Notes: generated by a model not told the origin, from the sequence alone. Numbered from the stretch's first letter, positions 33,111 to 42,174 are shown. The stretch: DNA of 64,000 bases from Microbacterium telephonicum (GCF_003651225.1 NZ_RCDB01000003.1:685259-749258); one strand, 5' to 3'. Made by a program: numbers and translations.

Positions 33111-34910
33111 GTGAGCTCCCCCCACCCCCTGCCCGCGTCCGCGCGCACTGCCGGCCGTGTGTTCGCGTGGGTGCTCGCAGCCGCCCTGGTCGCGCTGCTG
33201 GCGGCATCCGTCTGGATCGGCGTGCGCGCCGTCGCCGCCTACGGCCACCTGATGGACGTGCAATCCGCCGCGGCCACCGCGACCGATGCGCTGCGCGACC
33301 CCGCCACCGCACCCGCGCTCGTGGATGCGATCGCCGCCGACACCTCTGCCGCCCGCGAGCTCACGAGCGACCCGGTCTGGCGCGCCGCGGAACAGCTGCC
33401 GTGGATCGGTCCGCAGCTGTCGGCCGTGTCGACCGTCGCCGCCGCGGCCGACGACGTCGCCACCAACGCGCTCACCCCGCTGAGCCAGGTCGCGTCCTCG
33501 TTCTCGGTCGACCAGCTGCGCCCCGTCGACGGCCGAATCGACCTCGCCCCCTTCACGACGATCGCGGATGCTGCGCGCACCAGCGCGAGCGGCCTCTCCG
33601 CGGCGCGCTCGTCGGTCGACGGCCTGGAGCAGCAGGCCCTCGTCGGACCGGTCCGCTCCGCCGTGACCGAGGTGAGCACCCTGCTCGGCACGACGTCGGA
33701 GGCCACCGACGCCCTCGCCCGCGCGATGCAGCTGCTGCCGGCGATGCTCGGCCAGGATGGCGCGCGCGACTACCTGATCGTTTTCCAGAACAACGCCGAA
33801 TGGCGCTCTCTGGGCGGCATCGTCGGTGCGATGGCGCTCGTGCACACCGACGGCGGCAGCCTGTCGATGACGACACAGGGATCGAGCTCGGACTTCGCGC
33901 GGTACGACGACCCCGTCATGGACCTCGGACCGGAGGTGACGGCGGTCTTCGGCACCCATCCGGCCCGCTGGATCCAGAACGTCACCCAGGTTCCCGACTT
34001 CACGGTGGCGGCGCCGCTCGCGCGCGAGATGTGGAGCCGCGAGTTCGGCGTCAGCCCCGACGGCGTCATCGCGCTCGACCCGGTCGCCCTCTCCTACCTG
34101 CTGGCCGCGACCGGTCCGGTCGCGCTTCCCACCGGCGACACCCTGACCGCCGACAACGCCGTCAGCCTGCTGCTGAACGAGGTGTACCTGCGCTACGAGC
34201 GTCCGGCCGATCAGGATGCGTTCTTCGCCGCGGCCGCCGCGGCGGTGTTCGACAAGCTCGCCGGCGGCGCCGCGAACCCCACCGCGCTCGTCGAGGCGCT
34301 GGCCCGTGCCGGCGATGAGCGTCGCCTGCTGCTGTGGTCGGCGATCCCCGAGGATCAGGCGGTCCTGGCCGACACCACGCTCGCCGGTCCGCTCCCTCCC
34401 ACCGACGCGACGCAGCTCGGTTTCGGCGTGTACCTCAACGACGGCACCGGCTCGAAAATGGACTACTACGTGACCCCGGAGACCACGGTTGCGTGGGGGG
34501 AGTGCACCGTCGACGACGCCGGTCGTGCCAGCGGCACCGTGACGCTGACGCTCACGCTCACCAACAACGCCCCCGCGGATGCCGCCACCTCGCTGCCCGA
34601 GTACATCACCGGCGGCGGCAGCTTCGGCACGCCCGCCGGCACCGCGAAGACGGTCAGCTACCTGTACCTGCCGGCCGGCGCGGAGCTCGTCGAATCGACG
34701 CGGTCCGACGGCGGCGGCTTCGGCGGCGCCTTCCACGACGGCCGTCAGGTCATGTCGTTCGGCGCCTCCCTCACGCCGGGCCAGTCGGCATCCGCCACGG
34801 TGACGGTGCGCACCACGGTTCCCGGGGCGGCCGAGGCGGTCGCCTGGGTCACCCCCACCGCGGATGCCGCGCTCGCACCGCGAGTTGGCGATTCCTGCCG
34901 GGGTTCGTAG
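33111..34910 (+). CDS. DUF4012-domain membrane-anchored protein
   Basis: A 599-residue protein starting at GTG. One N-terminal membrane helix (about 17-42) leads into a long extracellular part. The DUF4012 hallmark FQNNAEWRSLGGIVGAMALV lies near residue 223, and a beta-rich C-terminal region begins at about 440. DUF4012 proteins are frequent next to capsule kinases and glycosyltransferases in actinobacteria; their role is not known. It lies 9 nt after the kinase gene. An attachment or assembly role for surface polysaccharide is inferred from context. Confidence 0.8.
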   Translation: MSSPHPLPASARTAGRVFAWVLAAALVALLAASVWIGVRAVAAYGHLMDVQSAAATATDALRDPATAPALVDAIAADTSAARELTSDPVWRAAEQLPWIGPQLSAVSTVAAAADDVATNALTPLSQVASSFSVDQLRPVDGRIDLAPFTTIADAARTSASGLSAARSSVDGLEQQALVGPVRSAVTEVSTLLGTTSEATDALARAMQLLPAMLGQDGARDYLIVFQNNAEWRSLGGIVGAMALVHTDGGSLSMTTQGSSSDFARYDDPVMDLGPEVTAVFGTHPARWIQNVTQVPDFTVAAPLAREMWSREFGVSPDGVIALDPVALSYLLAATGPVALPTGDTLTADNAVSLLLNEVYLRYERPADQDAFFAAAAAAVFDKLAGGAANPTALVEALARAGDERRLLLWSAIPEDQAVLADTTLAGPLPPTDATQLGFGVYLNDGTGSKMDYYVTPETTVAWGECTVDDAGRASGTVTLTLTLTNNAPADAATSLPEYITGGGSFGTPAGTAKTVSYLYLPAGAELVESTRSDGGGFGGAFHDGRQVMSFGASLTPGQSASATVTVRTTVPGAAEAVAWVTPTADAALAPRVGDSCRGS

Positions 34911-34913
34911 AAT
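34908..34913 (+). promoter_or_regulatory. -10 element before LPSTG protein gene
   Basis: TAGAAT overlaps the stop codon of the DUF4012 gene and lies 55 nt before the ATG at 34969. Confidence 0.4.
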
Positions 34914-34968
34914 CGGGGAGTCGGGGGGACGGCTCCCTCCGGCTACCCCCTCGAGACCGGATGTCCGA

Positions 34969-35511
34969 ATGCCGCACCTTCCGCGCAAGGTCCTCGTCGC
35001 TGCGACGCTGATCGCCGCCGCCGTCTTCGGTGCGCCCGCCGCCGCACAGGCGAACTCGATCTATCCGCCGAGCGACGCGTGCTCCGTGACACCGACGACT
35101 TCCACCCCCAACGGGGTGCTGACCTTCTCGTGCGCAGACGGCACGTTCGGAGCCGACGAGGCCGTCACGGTCACGATCACCGGCGAGAGCGGCTCGGATG
35201 TGTCCTGGGGCATGCTGAAGTTCGCGATCTCGACCGGGTCGACCGGGTCGACGTCGGGTCCGTCTGGTGAACTGCCCGCCATGCGGATCACGCTGCCCGC
35301 CAACGCGACCGGCGTGTACAACATCGCCGCCGTCTCGGCCTCGTCCGCCGGCGGCGCCGCCAGCGCGACCGTCTCGACGAACGGCTCGGGCCTGCCCTCC
35401 ACCGGTGGCGACGCGACCGCGGTCGCGATCTGGACCGGTGCGGGCCTGCTGGCCGTCGCCGCCGGTGCGGTCATCATCGCGGGCGTCCGTCGCCGCGCAC
35501 AGCGCGCCTGA
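34969..35511 (+). CDS. LPXTG-anchored small surface protein
   Basis: A 180-residue wall-anchored protein. The signal peptide ends near AQA (26-28). Residues 30-140 form a beta-sandwich-like domain with Cys38 and Cys55 likely in a disulfide. A Ser/Thr/Gly stretch includes STGSTGSTSG, encoded by a short direct repeat near 35229. The sorting signal is LPSTG (142-146), membrane helix about 150-172 and RRRAQR. It follows the DUF4012 gene but has its own -10 box. The ligand is unknown. No sortase gene is seen in the window. Confidence 0.75.
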   Translation: MPHLPRKVLVAATLIAAAVFGAPAAAQANSIYPPSDACSVTPTTSTPNGVLTFSCADGTFGADEAVTVTITGESGSDVSWGMLKFAISTGSTGSTSGPSGELPAMRITLPANATGVYNIAAVSASSAGGAASATVSTNGSGLPSTGGDATAVAIWTGAGLLAVAAGAVIIAGVRRRAQRA

Positions 35512-35523
35512 CCCCGCCCGCGT

Positions 35524-36219
35524 CTACGCCGTCGCGGCCTGCGCCCGACGCTCCTTGAGTTCGGCCGTGACCAGGATCGGCAGATGGTCGCTCGCGCCCT
35601 GCGGAAGCGTCGTGATCGTGTCGATGTCGAAGCCGACGCTCGTCGCGAAGTCGTAGTGCCCCTTGAAGAACCGGTAGCGCGTGTAGGTGCGTGAGTCGCT
35701 GAGGCTCAGCTCGTAGCCGGCGGCGCGCACTTTCTGACTCAGGCTCTCCTTGAACACCGGATAGTTGTAGTCGCCGACCATGAGGATGGGCAGCTCCTCA
35801 CCGAGCGAGGCGAGTTCGGCGAGCGCTGCCTCGATCTGCTTGCGGCGGAGCGAGTTCAGCGCGGTCAGCGGGGCGGCGTGGAAGCTCGCCACGATGAGCT
35901 CGCGCCCGTGGTCGATGTCGTACAGGCGCACCCCCAGCAGCCGCTCCTCGGCGGGCTTCAGCACCATGTCGTGCAGTGACTTCTTGAGCGCCAGGGTGCG
36001 CACCTCACGCGCCGCGAAGAGGTTCTCGCGGTAGTAGACGGCCAGCCCCAGACGGTTGCGCGCGGTCGCGTCCGCCAATCGCAGCCCCGCCACCTCATCC
36101 GGGATCTCGGCCGACCGCGCCTCCTGGAGGCACAGCACATCGGCGTCGTGGGCGGAGACCAGCGTCTCCAGCTCCCCCGCCGCCTTGTGCTTGTTGAGGT
36201 TGTACGAGATGACCTTCAT
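35524..36219 (-). CDS. Endonuclease/exonuclease/phosphatase family hydrolase
   Basis: A 231-residue metal-dependent phosphoesterase of the EEP fold. Motifs in order are SYNLNKHK, LCLQEA with the metal-binding Glu, SFHAAPL, VGDYNYP and the C-terminal catalytic SDHLPI. No signal peptide is present, so it is cytoplasmic. The substrate (DNA, phospholipid or nucleotide) cannot be assigned. It converges on the LPSTG gene with a 12-nt gap. Confidence 0.8.
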   Translation of the reverse strand: MKVISYNLNKHKAAGELETLVSAHDADVLCLQEARSAEIPDEVAGLRLADATARNRLGLAVYYRENLFAAREVRTLALKKSLHDMVLKPAEERLLGVRLYDIDHGRELIVASFHAAPLTALNSLRRKQIEAALAELASLGEELPILMVGDYNYPVFKESLSQKVRAAGYELSLSDSRTYTRYRFFKGHYDFATSVGFDIDTITTLPQGASDHLPILVTAELKERRAQAATA

Positions 36220-36291
36220 GGCGGTGCCAGCATAGGCCCGCAGGTTCGGTGCCGCCTGTGCCTTGCGCCAGATGTCGCCGTACGTTAACGC

Positions 36292-37134
36292 TCAGTCCTC
36301 ATCGGGCGACAGTGAGCGCCGCGCGCGGGTCTGCTCCGCACGCGAGGCCAACAGGTCGTCGGGCGGGTAGCCGACCTCGGCGAGCGTGAGCCCGCGCGCG
36401 GCGAGCACCGGGAACGCGCTCGTGCGCGTCGCCTCATCGCGCAGGCGCACGACGTCGTCGACCCCCAGCCGCCCCTCGCCGACGGCGACGCACGCCCCGA
36501 CGAGGGCACGCACCATCGAGTGGCAGAAGGCATCGGCGCGCACGTTCGCGATCAGCACGCCCTCGCCGTCCCGATGCCAGTCGAACTCGAGGAGGGTCCG
36601 GATCGTCGTCGCCTCCTCGCGCGCCTTGCAGTAGGCGGCGAAGTCGTGCAGTCCGATGAGCGTGCGCGCGGCGGCATCCATCGCCGTCACATCGAGAGGG
36701 GCGTGCACCGTGGTCGTCCGTGCGCGCTCGAGCGGGTCGTATCCGCTGACGCGGTCGGCGATCCGGTACGCGTATCGCCGCCACACGGCCGAGAAGCGCG
36801 CGTCGAAGCCGTCCGGCGCCACCCGCACGCTGTGCACGGCGACGTCTGAGTAGGCGCGCAACACCCCGTTGATCCGACCGGCGAGCGCCTCCGGCGATGC
36901 GTCGCGCCCCTTCGCGAGCCGCTCCTGCTGGGCGCCTGTGAGGTCCAGGTGCGCCACCTGACCGCTCGCGTGCACCCCGGCATCCGTCCGCCCCGCGACC
37001 ACGAGCTGCGCGTCGCCGCCCAGGATGCGGGAGATCGCGGCCTCGAGCGTGCCCTGCACGGTGCGCAGACCCGGCTGCCGCGCCCAGCCCCGGAAGTCGG
37101 TGCCGTCGTAGGCGAGGTCCAGGCGCAGGCGCAT
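36292..37134 (-). CDS. truA: tRNA pseudouridine(38-40) synthase
   Basis: A 280-residue TruA. It isomerises uridines 38-40 in the tRNA anticodon arm. The catalytic motif GRTDAGVHA (Asp51) and the N-terminal LAYDGTDFRGWARQPG are intact, and length is normal. In many bacteria truA directly follows rplQ; here about 5 kb of accessory genes lies between them. It is 9 nt downstream of the PfkB kinase gene on the same strand. Confidence 0.95.
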   Translation of the reverse strand: MRLRLDLAYDGTDFRGWARQPGLRTVQGTLEAAISRILGGDAQLVVAGRTDAGVHASGQVAHLDLTGAQQERLAKGRDASPEALAGRINGVLRAYSDVAVHSVRVAPDGFDARFSAVWRRYAYRIADRVSGYDPLERARTTTVHAPLDVTAMDAAARTLIGLHDFAAYCKAREEATTIRTLLEFDWHRDGEGVLIANVRADAFCHSMVRALVGACVAVGEGRLGVDDVVRLRDEATRTSAFPVLAARGLTLAEVGYPPDDLLASRAEQTRARRSLSPDED

Positions 37135-37143
37135 CCGTCCAGC

Positions 37144-38046
37144 CTATTCGGCGGGCGGTGCCGTCATCGCGTCGACCTCGCGGCGCCGCGGCGGGTCGGC
37201 GCCCTCGCGCGACACGGTGATCCCCGCCATGACCGCCGCCCGCCGCAGCGCCAGGGCGAACGCGTCGGCGTCGTCGAAGAGCGCCGTGTCGGTCAGCGCG
37301 CTGTACAGCAGGCTCGCCATGTACGCATCGCCCGCGCCGATCGTGTCGGCCACTGCGACGGGCAGCGCCTCGGCCGCGACGACGCCGCCGGGACCGCGGG
37401 CGAGCACCCCGTCGCCGCCGCGCGTGATGACGACCAGTCGCGGCCCGAAGCCCGCCACCTCGTCGAGCACCGCCAGCGGGTTCAGCGTGGGATAGAGCCA
37501 GGCGGCATCCTCGTCGCTGAGCTTGACGAGGTCCGCGGATGCCGCCGCCCGGCCGAACTGCGCGAGTGCGGCGTCGTGCGGGCCCACGAGGGCGGGTCGG
37601 ATGTTGGGGTCCAGGGTGACCAGCGATCGGCCGGCCGCGCGCTCGAGGGCTTCGAGCACGGTCGCGCCGCCCGGCTGCAGGAACAGCGCGATCGAGCCGG
37701 TGTGGACGAGAGCCACCTCTCCCGCATCGGGAGCGGGCACGCGCCAGTCGATGTCGAAGTCGTACTGCGCCGAGCCGTCGGCCTGGATGCGTGCCCGCGC
37801 GGTGGAGGTCGCGGCATCCGTCCACGACGCCGCGGCCAGCGCGACCCCCGCGGAGGCGACGTGCTCGGCGATCGCAGCGCCCCGGGCATCCCGCCCGATC
37901 CGGGTCAGCAACCGCACCGGGAGACCCTGTCGGGCGAGTCCGACGGCGACATTCGCCGGGCTGCCACCGACGACCTCACGGGTTCCGTCGGCGGTCTCGA
38001 CGATGTCGATGAGCGCCTCGCCGATGACGAGAGTGCGAGCGTCCAT
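37144..38046 (-). CDS. PfkB-family sugar kinase, fructokinase-like
   Basis: A 300-residue carbohydrate kinase. The N-terminal GEALIDIV and GGSPANVAVGLARQG motifs bind sugar, and the C-terminal DTIGAGDAYMASLL holds the catalytic Asp and anion hole. The sequence most resembles bacterial fructokinases, but PfkB specificity is hard to read. AGGAGGAG serves as ribosome binding site. It precedes truA in a probable two-gene unit. Confidence 0.85.
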   Translation of the reverse strand: MDARTLVIGEALIDIVETADGTREVVGGSPANVAVGLARQGLPVRLLTRIGRDARGAAIAEHVASAGVALAAASWTDAATSTARARIQADGSAQYDFDIDWRVPAPDAGEVALVHTGSIALFLQPGGATVLEALERAAGRSLVTLDPNIRPALVGPHDAALAQFGRAAASADLVKLSDEDAAWLYPTLNPLAVLDEVAGFGPRLVVITRGGDGVLARGPGGVVAAEALPVAVADTIGAGDAYMASLLYSALTDTALFDDADAFALALRRAAVMAGITVSREGADPPRRREVDAMTAPPAE

Positions 38047-38120
38047 GCTCCTCCTTCTCCGACTTCCCTCCCTAGCCTAGACACGGTCCTGCGGTCACCG
38101 ATCGTTCAGGCTCACGGTCG

Positions 38121-38126
38121 TAAAAT
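38121..38126 (+). promoter_or_regulatory. -10 element of acyltransferase gene
   Basis: TAAAAT lies 41 nt before the ATG at 38168. A small GC hairpin sits between the two. Confidence 0.4.
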
Positions 38127-38167
38127 CGTCCGATGGCGCACCGGGGTAGCGCCGGGATCGCGACCTG

Positions 38168-40162
38168 ATGAGCACGCAGACGAGACGTTTCGCAGGACTG
38201 GACGGCCTCCGTGCCGTGGCAGTCCTGCTCGTCGTGGTCTACCACCTCTTCCCCGGCGCCGGACTGTCGTCCGGCTTCGTCGGCGTCGACGTGTTCTTCG
38301 TGATCTCCGGATTCCTCATCACCTCGCTCCTCCTGCGCGAGAAGGCCGCCACGGGGCGGATCGCGCTCGGACCGTTCTGGAAGCGCCGTGCCCGACGCCT
38401 GCTGCCGGCCCTGTTCGTCGTGGTGACCGTCAGCTGCACGATGGCGTTCCTGCTCGGCGGCGACCTGCTCGTCGGCCTCGGGATGCAGGTGGTGGGCGCC
38501 GCGACGTTCTCGTTCAACTGGCTCGCCGTCGCCGGCGGGTCGGATTACTTCGCCTCCGGCACCCCCGAACTGCTGCGCAACCTGTGGTCGCTCGCGGTCG
38601 AGGAGCAGTTCTACGTGCTGTGGCCCCTCGTCTTCCCGCTCTTCCTGCTGCTCCGCCGCCGCTGGGCGAGCGTCGTCGCCGCCCTCGGTCTCGCGGCCGC
38701 CTCCGCCGGCTGGGCCGTGTTCCTCACCGTCCAGGGCGCCGACGCCAGCCGCGTCTACTACGGCACCGACACCCACGCCTTCGGGCTGCTGCTCGGCGTT
38801 GCGCTCGCGTTCGCCCTCTACCCCGTCGGCGACCGCAAACCGTCGATCCTCGGCGTCCGCTCGGTCTGGGAGCTCCTGTCCGGCATCGTCGCCCTCGTCG
38901 CCCTCGTCGTCGTCGCCGCGACGGATGCCGGCGCGCAGACGTGGGTGCTCGGCGCGGCATCGCTGCTGACGGCCCTTCTCATCCTCGTGTCGGTGTGGCC
39001 GGGGTCGTGGCTCGGCCGTGCACTCGACATCCCGCCGCTGCGCTGGATCGGCGCCCGCTCGTACGGCATCTACCTGTGGCATTGGCCGCTCATGGTGCTG
39101 CTCGTCGACGCGACCGTCGGCGGCGCCGCCGACGGCGCCATCCCCGTCTGGCTGGGTTTCGTCGTGCTCGCGCTCACACTGGTGCTGTCGGCCCTGTCGT
39201 ACCGGTTCATCGAGCAGCCGGTGCGCCGGCACGGGTTCCGCGGCTCGCTGCGGTGGCTCGGCGACGCGCTGCGCGCCACGCCGGCACGCCGCATCCGCGC
39301 CATCGCGACGCTCGCCGCCGGCGTGCTCGTGGTGGGCGGCACCACCGCCGCCGTGGCCGCGGCGCCGGAGATCACGTCCAGCGAAGCGGTCGTCGCGGCG
39401 GGTCAGAAGGCGCTGGACGAAGCCGATACCGCATCGGCGGCGGGGATCGACGGCCCACCGATCGCACCGCAGCCGGCCCCAACGCCGTCGGGGCTGGCGT
39501 GCCCGACCGACGAGCTGCCGCTCGACCCCGCCGACGGTGTGCACGCCCAATGCCCGCCGGGCTCCGACGGGCGGCCGCTCCCACCGGTGCCGCAGCCCGT
39601 CGCCGGCGAGCGCATCACGGCCGTCGGCGACTCGGTCATGCTTGCTTCGGCGCCCGGCCTGCTGGCGGAGTTCCCCGGCATCCAGGTCGACGCCGCGGTC
39701 TCGCGGTCGATGTATGCCGGAACCGGCATCATCTCGTCACTGGCGGCGAACGGGCAACTGCGGGAGTTCGTCGTCGTCGGCCTGGGCACGAACGGTCCGG
39801 TGTCGGAGGACGCACTGCAGTCTATCCTCGACACCGTCGGGCCCAAGCGGCACCTCATCCTCGTCAACGCGTACGCCCCGCGCGACTGGATCCCCGGAGT
39901 CAACGCGGAGTTGTCCGCCTTCGCCGCCGCCCATCCCGGCGTGAGCGTCGCGGACTGGTCGAGCGCGATCGGCGCGCACACCGACTTCCTGGCCGGAGAC
40001 CACATCCACCCCGGCGCCGCCGGCGGGCGCGTGTTCGCGGACACCGTCGCCGCCGTCGCAGAGGACGTCGACAACCGTCGCGCACAGCTGACGTATCAGG
40101 TGGAGCTGCTGCAGTGGCAGAGCGCCCGCGCGTTCGGTCGGCCGACCTCGGTGGGCGGCTGA
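38168..40162 (+). CDS. OafA-type acyltransferase with SGNH domain
   Basis: A 664-residue membrane O-acyltransferase. An acyltransferase-3 domain of about ten helices (1-400) starts with FAGLDGLRAVAVLLVVVYH, including the active-site His, and has the usual F-x-x-R-R-x-R-R-L-L-P motif (FWKRRARRLLP). A linker is followed by an extracellular SGNH hydrolase-like domain (about 480-645) with GDSV, GLGTNG and DHIHP blocks supplying Ser, Gly, Asn and Asp/His. Such fusions O-acetylate peptidoglycan or surface polysaccharides, which fits the envelope genes upstream. The exact acceptor is unknown. Confidence 0.9.
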   Translation: MSTQTRRFAGLDGLRAVAVLLVVVYHLFPGAGLSSGFVGVDVFFVISGFLITSLLLREKAATGRIALGPFWKRRARRLLPALFVVVTVSCTMAFLLGGDLLVGLGMQVVGAATFSFNWLAVAGGSDYFASGTPELLRNLWSLAVEEQFYVLWPLVFPLFLLLRRRWASVVAALGLAAASAGWAVFLTVQGADASRVYYGTDTHAFGLLLGVALAFALYPVGDRKPSILGVRSVWELLSGIVALVALVVVAATDAGAQTWVLGAASLLTALLILVSVWPGSWLGRALDIPPLRWIGARSYGIYLWHWPLMVLLVDATVGGAADGAIPVWLGFVVLALTLVLSALSYRFIEQPVRRHGFRGSLRWLGDALRATPARRIRAIATLAAGVLVVGGTTAAVAAAPEITSSEAVVAAGQKALDEADTASAAGIDGPPIAPQPAPTPSGLACPTDELPLDPADGVHAQCPPGSDGRPLPPVPQPVAGERITAVGDSVMLASAPGLLAEFPGIQVDAAVSRSMYAGTGIISSLAANGQLREFVVVGLGTNGPVSEDALQSILDTVGPKRHLILVNAYAPRDWIPGVNAELSAFAAAHPGVSVADWSSAIGAHTDFLAGDHIHPGAAGGRVFADTVAAVAEDVDNRRAQLTYQVELLQWQSARAFGRPTSVGG

Positions 40163-40163
40163 C

Positions 40164-40670
40164 TCAGAGCCGCTCGACGAACGCGACCGAACGCTCGGTC
40201 GCACGGAAGCCGAGTCCTTCGTAGAGGGTGTTCGCCCCGGTGGGGCTCGCGGTGTCGACGTCGAGCACGGTCTGCTGCAGCCCGGCATCCGCGATCGCCG
40301 CGAGCGCTCCCGCGATGACGGCCGGGGCGAGACCGCGCCGCCGGTGGCCGCGCACGACGCCGATGAGGTCGATGTACGCGTGGCTGGCGCCGAGAAGCTC
40401 CCAGTCGTCCTCATTCACCGACGCGAGGCAGAACGCCGCGATCGCACCGTCGGCGTCGACGGCGATGCGCGACAGATCGGGGCGGAAGTGCTCGCCGCCG
40501 ACGAACTTCGCCCAGCTCTCCGACTGGGTCGGCAGCGACCCCCAATGGTCACGGAACGCGTCGTTGCGGGCGACGCGGGCATCCTCATCCCGATCGCGCG
40601 TGTACGGCACGATGCGGATGTCGTTCGGAGCCTCGACCGCGGGTGCACCGGCATCCATCGACCGCACCAT
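40164..40670 (-). CDS. C-terminal GNAT domain of a split double-GNAT gene
   Basis: A 168-residue acetyltransferase domain, with the acetyl-CoA loop in RGHRRRGLAPAVI and an LYEGLGF end. It is in the same frame as the upstream GNAT domain (40680-41219), separated by one TAG codon and three sense codons. Intact double-GNAT proteins of about 350 residues are common in actinobacteria and include mycothiol synthase-like enzymes. The TAG corresponds to a position where a Tyr (TAC) is expected. It may be expressed separately from the ATG at 40670, but no ribosome binding site precedes that codon. Confidence 0.65.
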   Translation of the reverse strand: MVRSMDAGAPAVEAPNDIRIVPYTRDRDEDARVARNDAFRDHWGSLPTQSESWAKFVGGEHFRPDLSRIAVDADGAIAAFCLASVNEDDWELLGASHAYIDLIGVVRGHRRRGLAPAVIAGALAAIADAGLQQTVLDVDTASPTGANTLYEGLGFRATERSVAFVERL

Positions 40671-40679
40671 CGTCGCGAA

Positions 40680-41219
40680 CTACCGCTCCGGCACCATCCC
40701 GGCAGCCTCGGCGATCCGTCGATGCGGGGCGTTGGACTCCTCGGCGTAGACCTTGAGGTCGGCGGTCCAGGCCGTGGTCCCGTCGAGGCTCGGCAGCACC
40801 TCGGCGATGTGCTGCCGCCCCCGAGCTCGCTGCCAGGCGAGCACCGCCGTCCCGATGCCACGACCGCGGACCTCCGGGTGCACGCAGCCGCCGAGCGTGA
40901 CCGTCAGGGCTCCCGCGCGGGAGGGGTGGAGGAACGCGCTTCCGAGCGCGACCACACGGCCGCCCGCGTCGACGCCGATGATCGAGTCGCGACGGTGGTC
41001 GATGTGCGGCAGGTCGAAGGTGTCGGCGACCTCATCGCGTGGGGTGATCCAGGTCGGGTGGTCGACGGTATCCGCCGCCGCCATCAGCGCGTGCACGGCG
41101 TCGATGTCGTCCTCGGTCGGGGCACGCCAGGCCGCGACGTACGGATGCTGCGGCACCTCCGGCGGCGGCACCTCGCCCAGTCGCCGTCCCAACTCCGCCA
41201 CCGTGCTCGCCTCGTCCAC
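40680..41219 (-). CDS. N-terminal GNAT domain of a split double-GNAT gene
   Basis: A 179-residue acetyltransferase domain, with the CoA loop in VRGRGIGTAVLAW and an N-terminal leader AELGRRLGEV. It ends at a TAG at 40680-40682, after which the same frame runs on into a second GNAT domain. The arrangement implies a single-base nonsense change (TAC to TAG) in a 351-codon gene. Acetyl acceptor unknown. Read-through, separate functional halves, or a sequencing error are alternatives. Confidence 0.65.
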   Translation of the reverse strand: MDEASTVAELGRRLGEVPPPEVPQHPYVAAWRAPTEDDIDAVHALMAAADTVDHPTWITPRDEVADTFDLPHIDHRRDSIIGVDAGGRVVALGSAFLHPSRAGALTVTLGGCVHPEVRGRGIGTAVLAWQRARGRQHIAEVLPSLDGTTAWTADLKVYAEESNAPHRRIAEAAGMVPER

Positions 41220-41271
41220 CCCGCCACCCTACCGTCGGCGTCGCGCGCCGCGTCGGCTCGCTCAGCCCGCG

Positions 41272-41362
41272 CACTTCTCAGGATGAACGCATCCCGCGGC
41301 CTCCCGCCATGACGGAACCCCGCGCCTCGGCCACCCGCCGAGGCCCGGCATCCTGAGAAGTG
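41272..41362. repeat. Palindromic repeat family 3, copy 1
   Basis: A perfect 14-bp inverted repeat, CACTTCTCAGGATG at 41272-41285 and CATCCTGAGAAGTG at 41349-41362, surrounds a 63-bp GC-rich centre that is itself partly palindromic. It lies exactly where the AbiEi-like remnant ends. Confidence 0.8.
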
Positions 41363-41875
41363 AACGGCCGGCACGCAGCACGGGTCAGCCGCGACGGCCC
41401 ACGGTGACGTCATCTCGAGCACCCCGCGGTGCAGCAGGCTGTCGAGGGTCGCGACCACGTAGGTCGGTGGGCAGCACCGCGCGACGTCGCACACTGCGGC
41501 CCCGATCGACACTGCATCTCGGGCGCTCGAGCTATCGTCGTCCATCCAATGCACCCGCAAGGACGACGTGGCGTCGCCCGTACGGAGTCCGCGCAGGCGG
41601 CCCGCATTGTGCGCGACGCGAACGTGCAACCGCTCATCGCGCAGCGCGAAGACACCGAGCGCCCGCATCAGGCTGATACACGTCAACCGTCCGCCGGCAG
41701 CTACCGCGCCGTCTGCATCCGCGTGAGCCCTGTCCGCCGTCACGTAGCGATCCCGACGCAAGCGGATCAGGCGACCGTCGCGTATCGCCGTCGTGATCCC
41801 GCGCCCGGACAGTCCCGCATCGAGCAGCTCCGCTCGCGTCATCACCCGCTGTGGCGTGTCGTTCATGCGCGCCAT
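41363..41875 (-). pseudogene. Truncated AbiEi-like gene (locus C)
   Basis: About 165 residues resemble the N-terminal half of the AbiEi/DUF559-type protein at 18766: a winged-helix region (VMTRAELLDAGLS, LIRLRRDRYVT) and a middle domain (RALGVFAL, VCDVARCCPP, LDSLLHRGVLE). The nuclease-like C-terminal half is missing. Homology stops where the family-3 palindrome begins (41362), and the frame then runs through repeat DNA into the GNAT gene. It looks like a deletion or insertion event mediated at the repeat. A second palindrome copy lies upstream of the start. Confidence 0.6.
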
Positions 41876-42000
41876 CGTGGCCCCGACGCCTGCACGGCTG
41901 GTCGCACGAGGCCGCCTTCAGGGGCGGCCGACGTGACTTACGAGGTTGGGGAGGAAGACTTCGCGCCACGGCGCCGAAGACGCACCTCCGCCTCCTCGCG

Positions 42001-42092
42001 CGTTTCTCAGGACCGATGGATGCCGCCGCCCCGTGCGGGGCCACAATCACGCTGATCCCGCACGACACCCGGGCGATCCGTCCTGAGAAGCG
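42001..42092. repeat. Palindromic repeat family 3, copy 2
   Basis: CGTTTCTCAGGAC (42001-42013) faces GTCCTGAGAAGCG (42080-42092), 12 of 13 paired, around a 66-bp centre. The core TTCTCAGGA/TCCTGAGAA is shared with copy 1. Together the copies bracket the AbiEi-like remnant. Confidence 0.8.
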
Positions 42093-42120
42093 AACGCGCG
42101 CGCCGCGCCCCGCAACGGCG

Positions 42121-42154
42121 GAAGGCCCGCCCCGGCGAACCGGTGCGGGCCTTC
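42121..42154 (-). terminator. Terminator after rplQ
   Basis: GAAGGCCCGC pairs with GCGGGCCTTC around a 14-nt loop, 20 nt after the rplQ stop. Confidence 0.75.
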
Positions 42155-42174
42155 TCGGCGGTGCGGGAAGCGGA

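Noticed and set aside
31589..34988. Very long open frames overlapping the tyrosine-kinase and DUF4012 genes in other frames
   Set aside because: Arg/Pro/His- or Arg/Gly-rich translations without domains; the chosen frames have Walker motifs and the DUF4012 signature.
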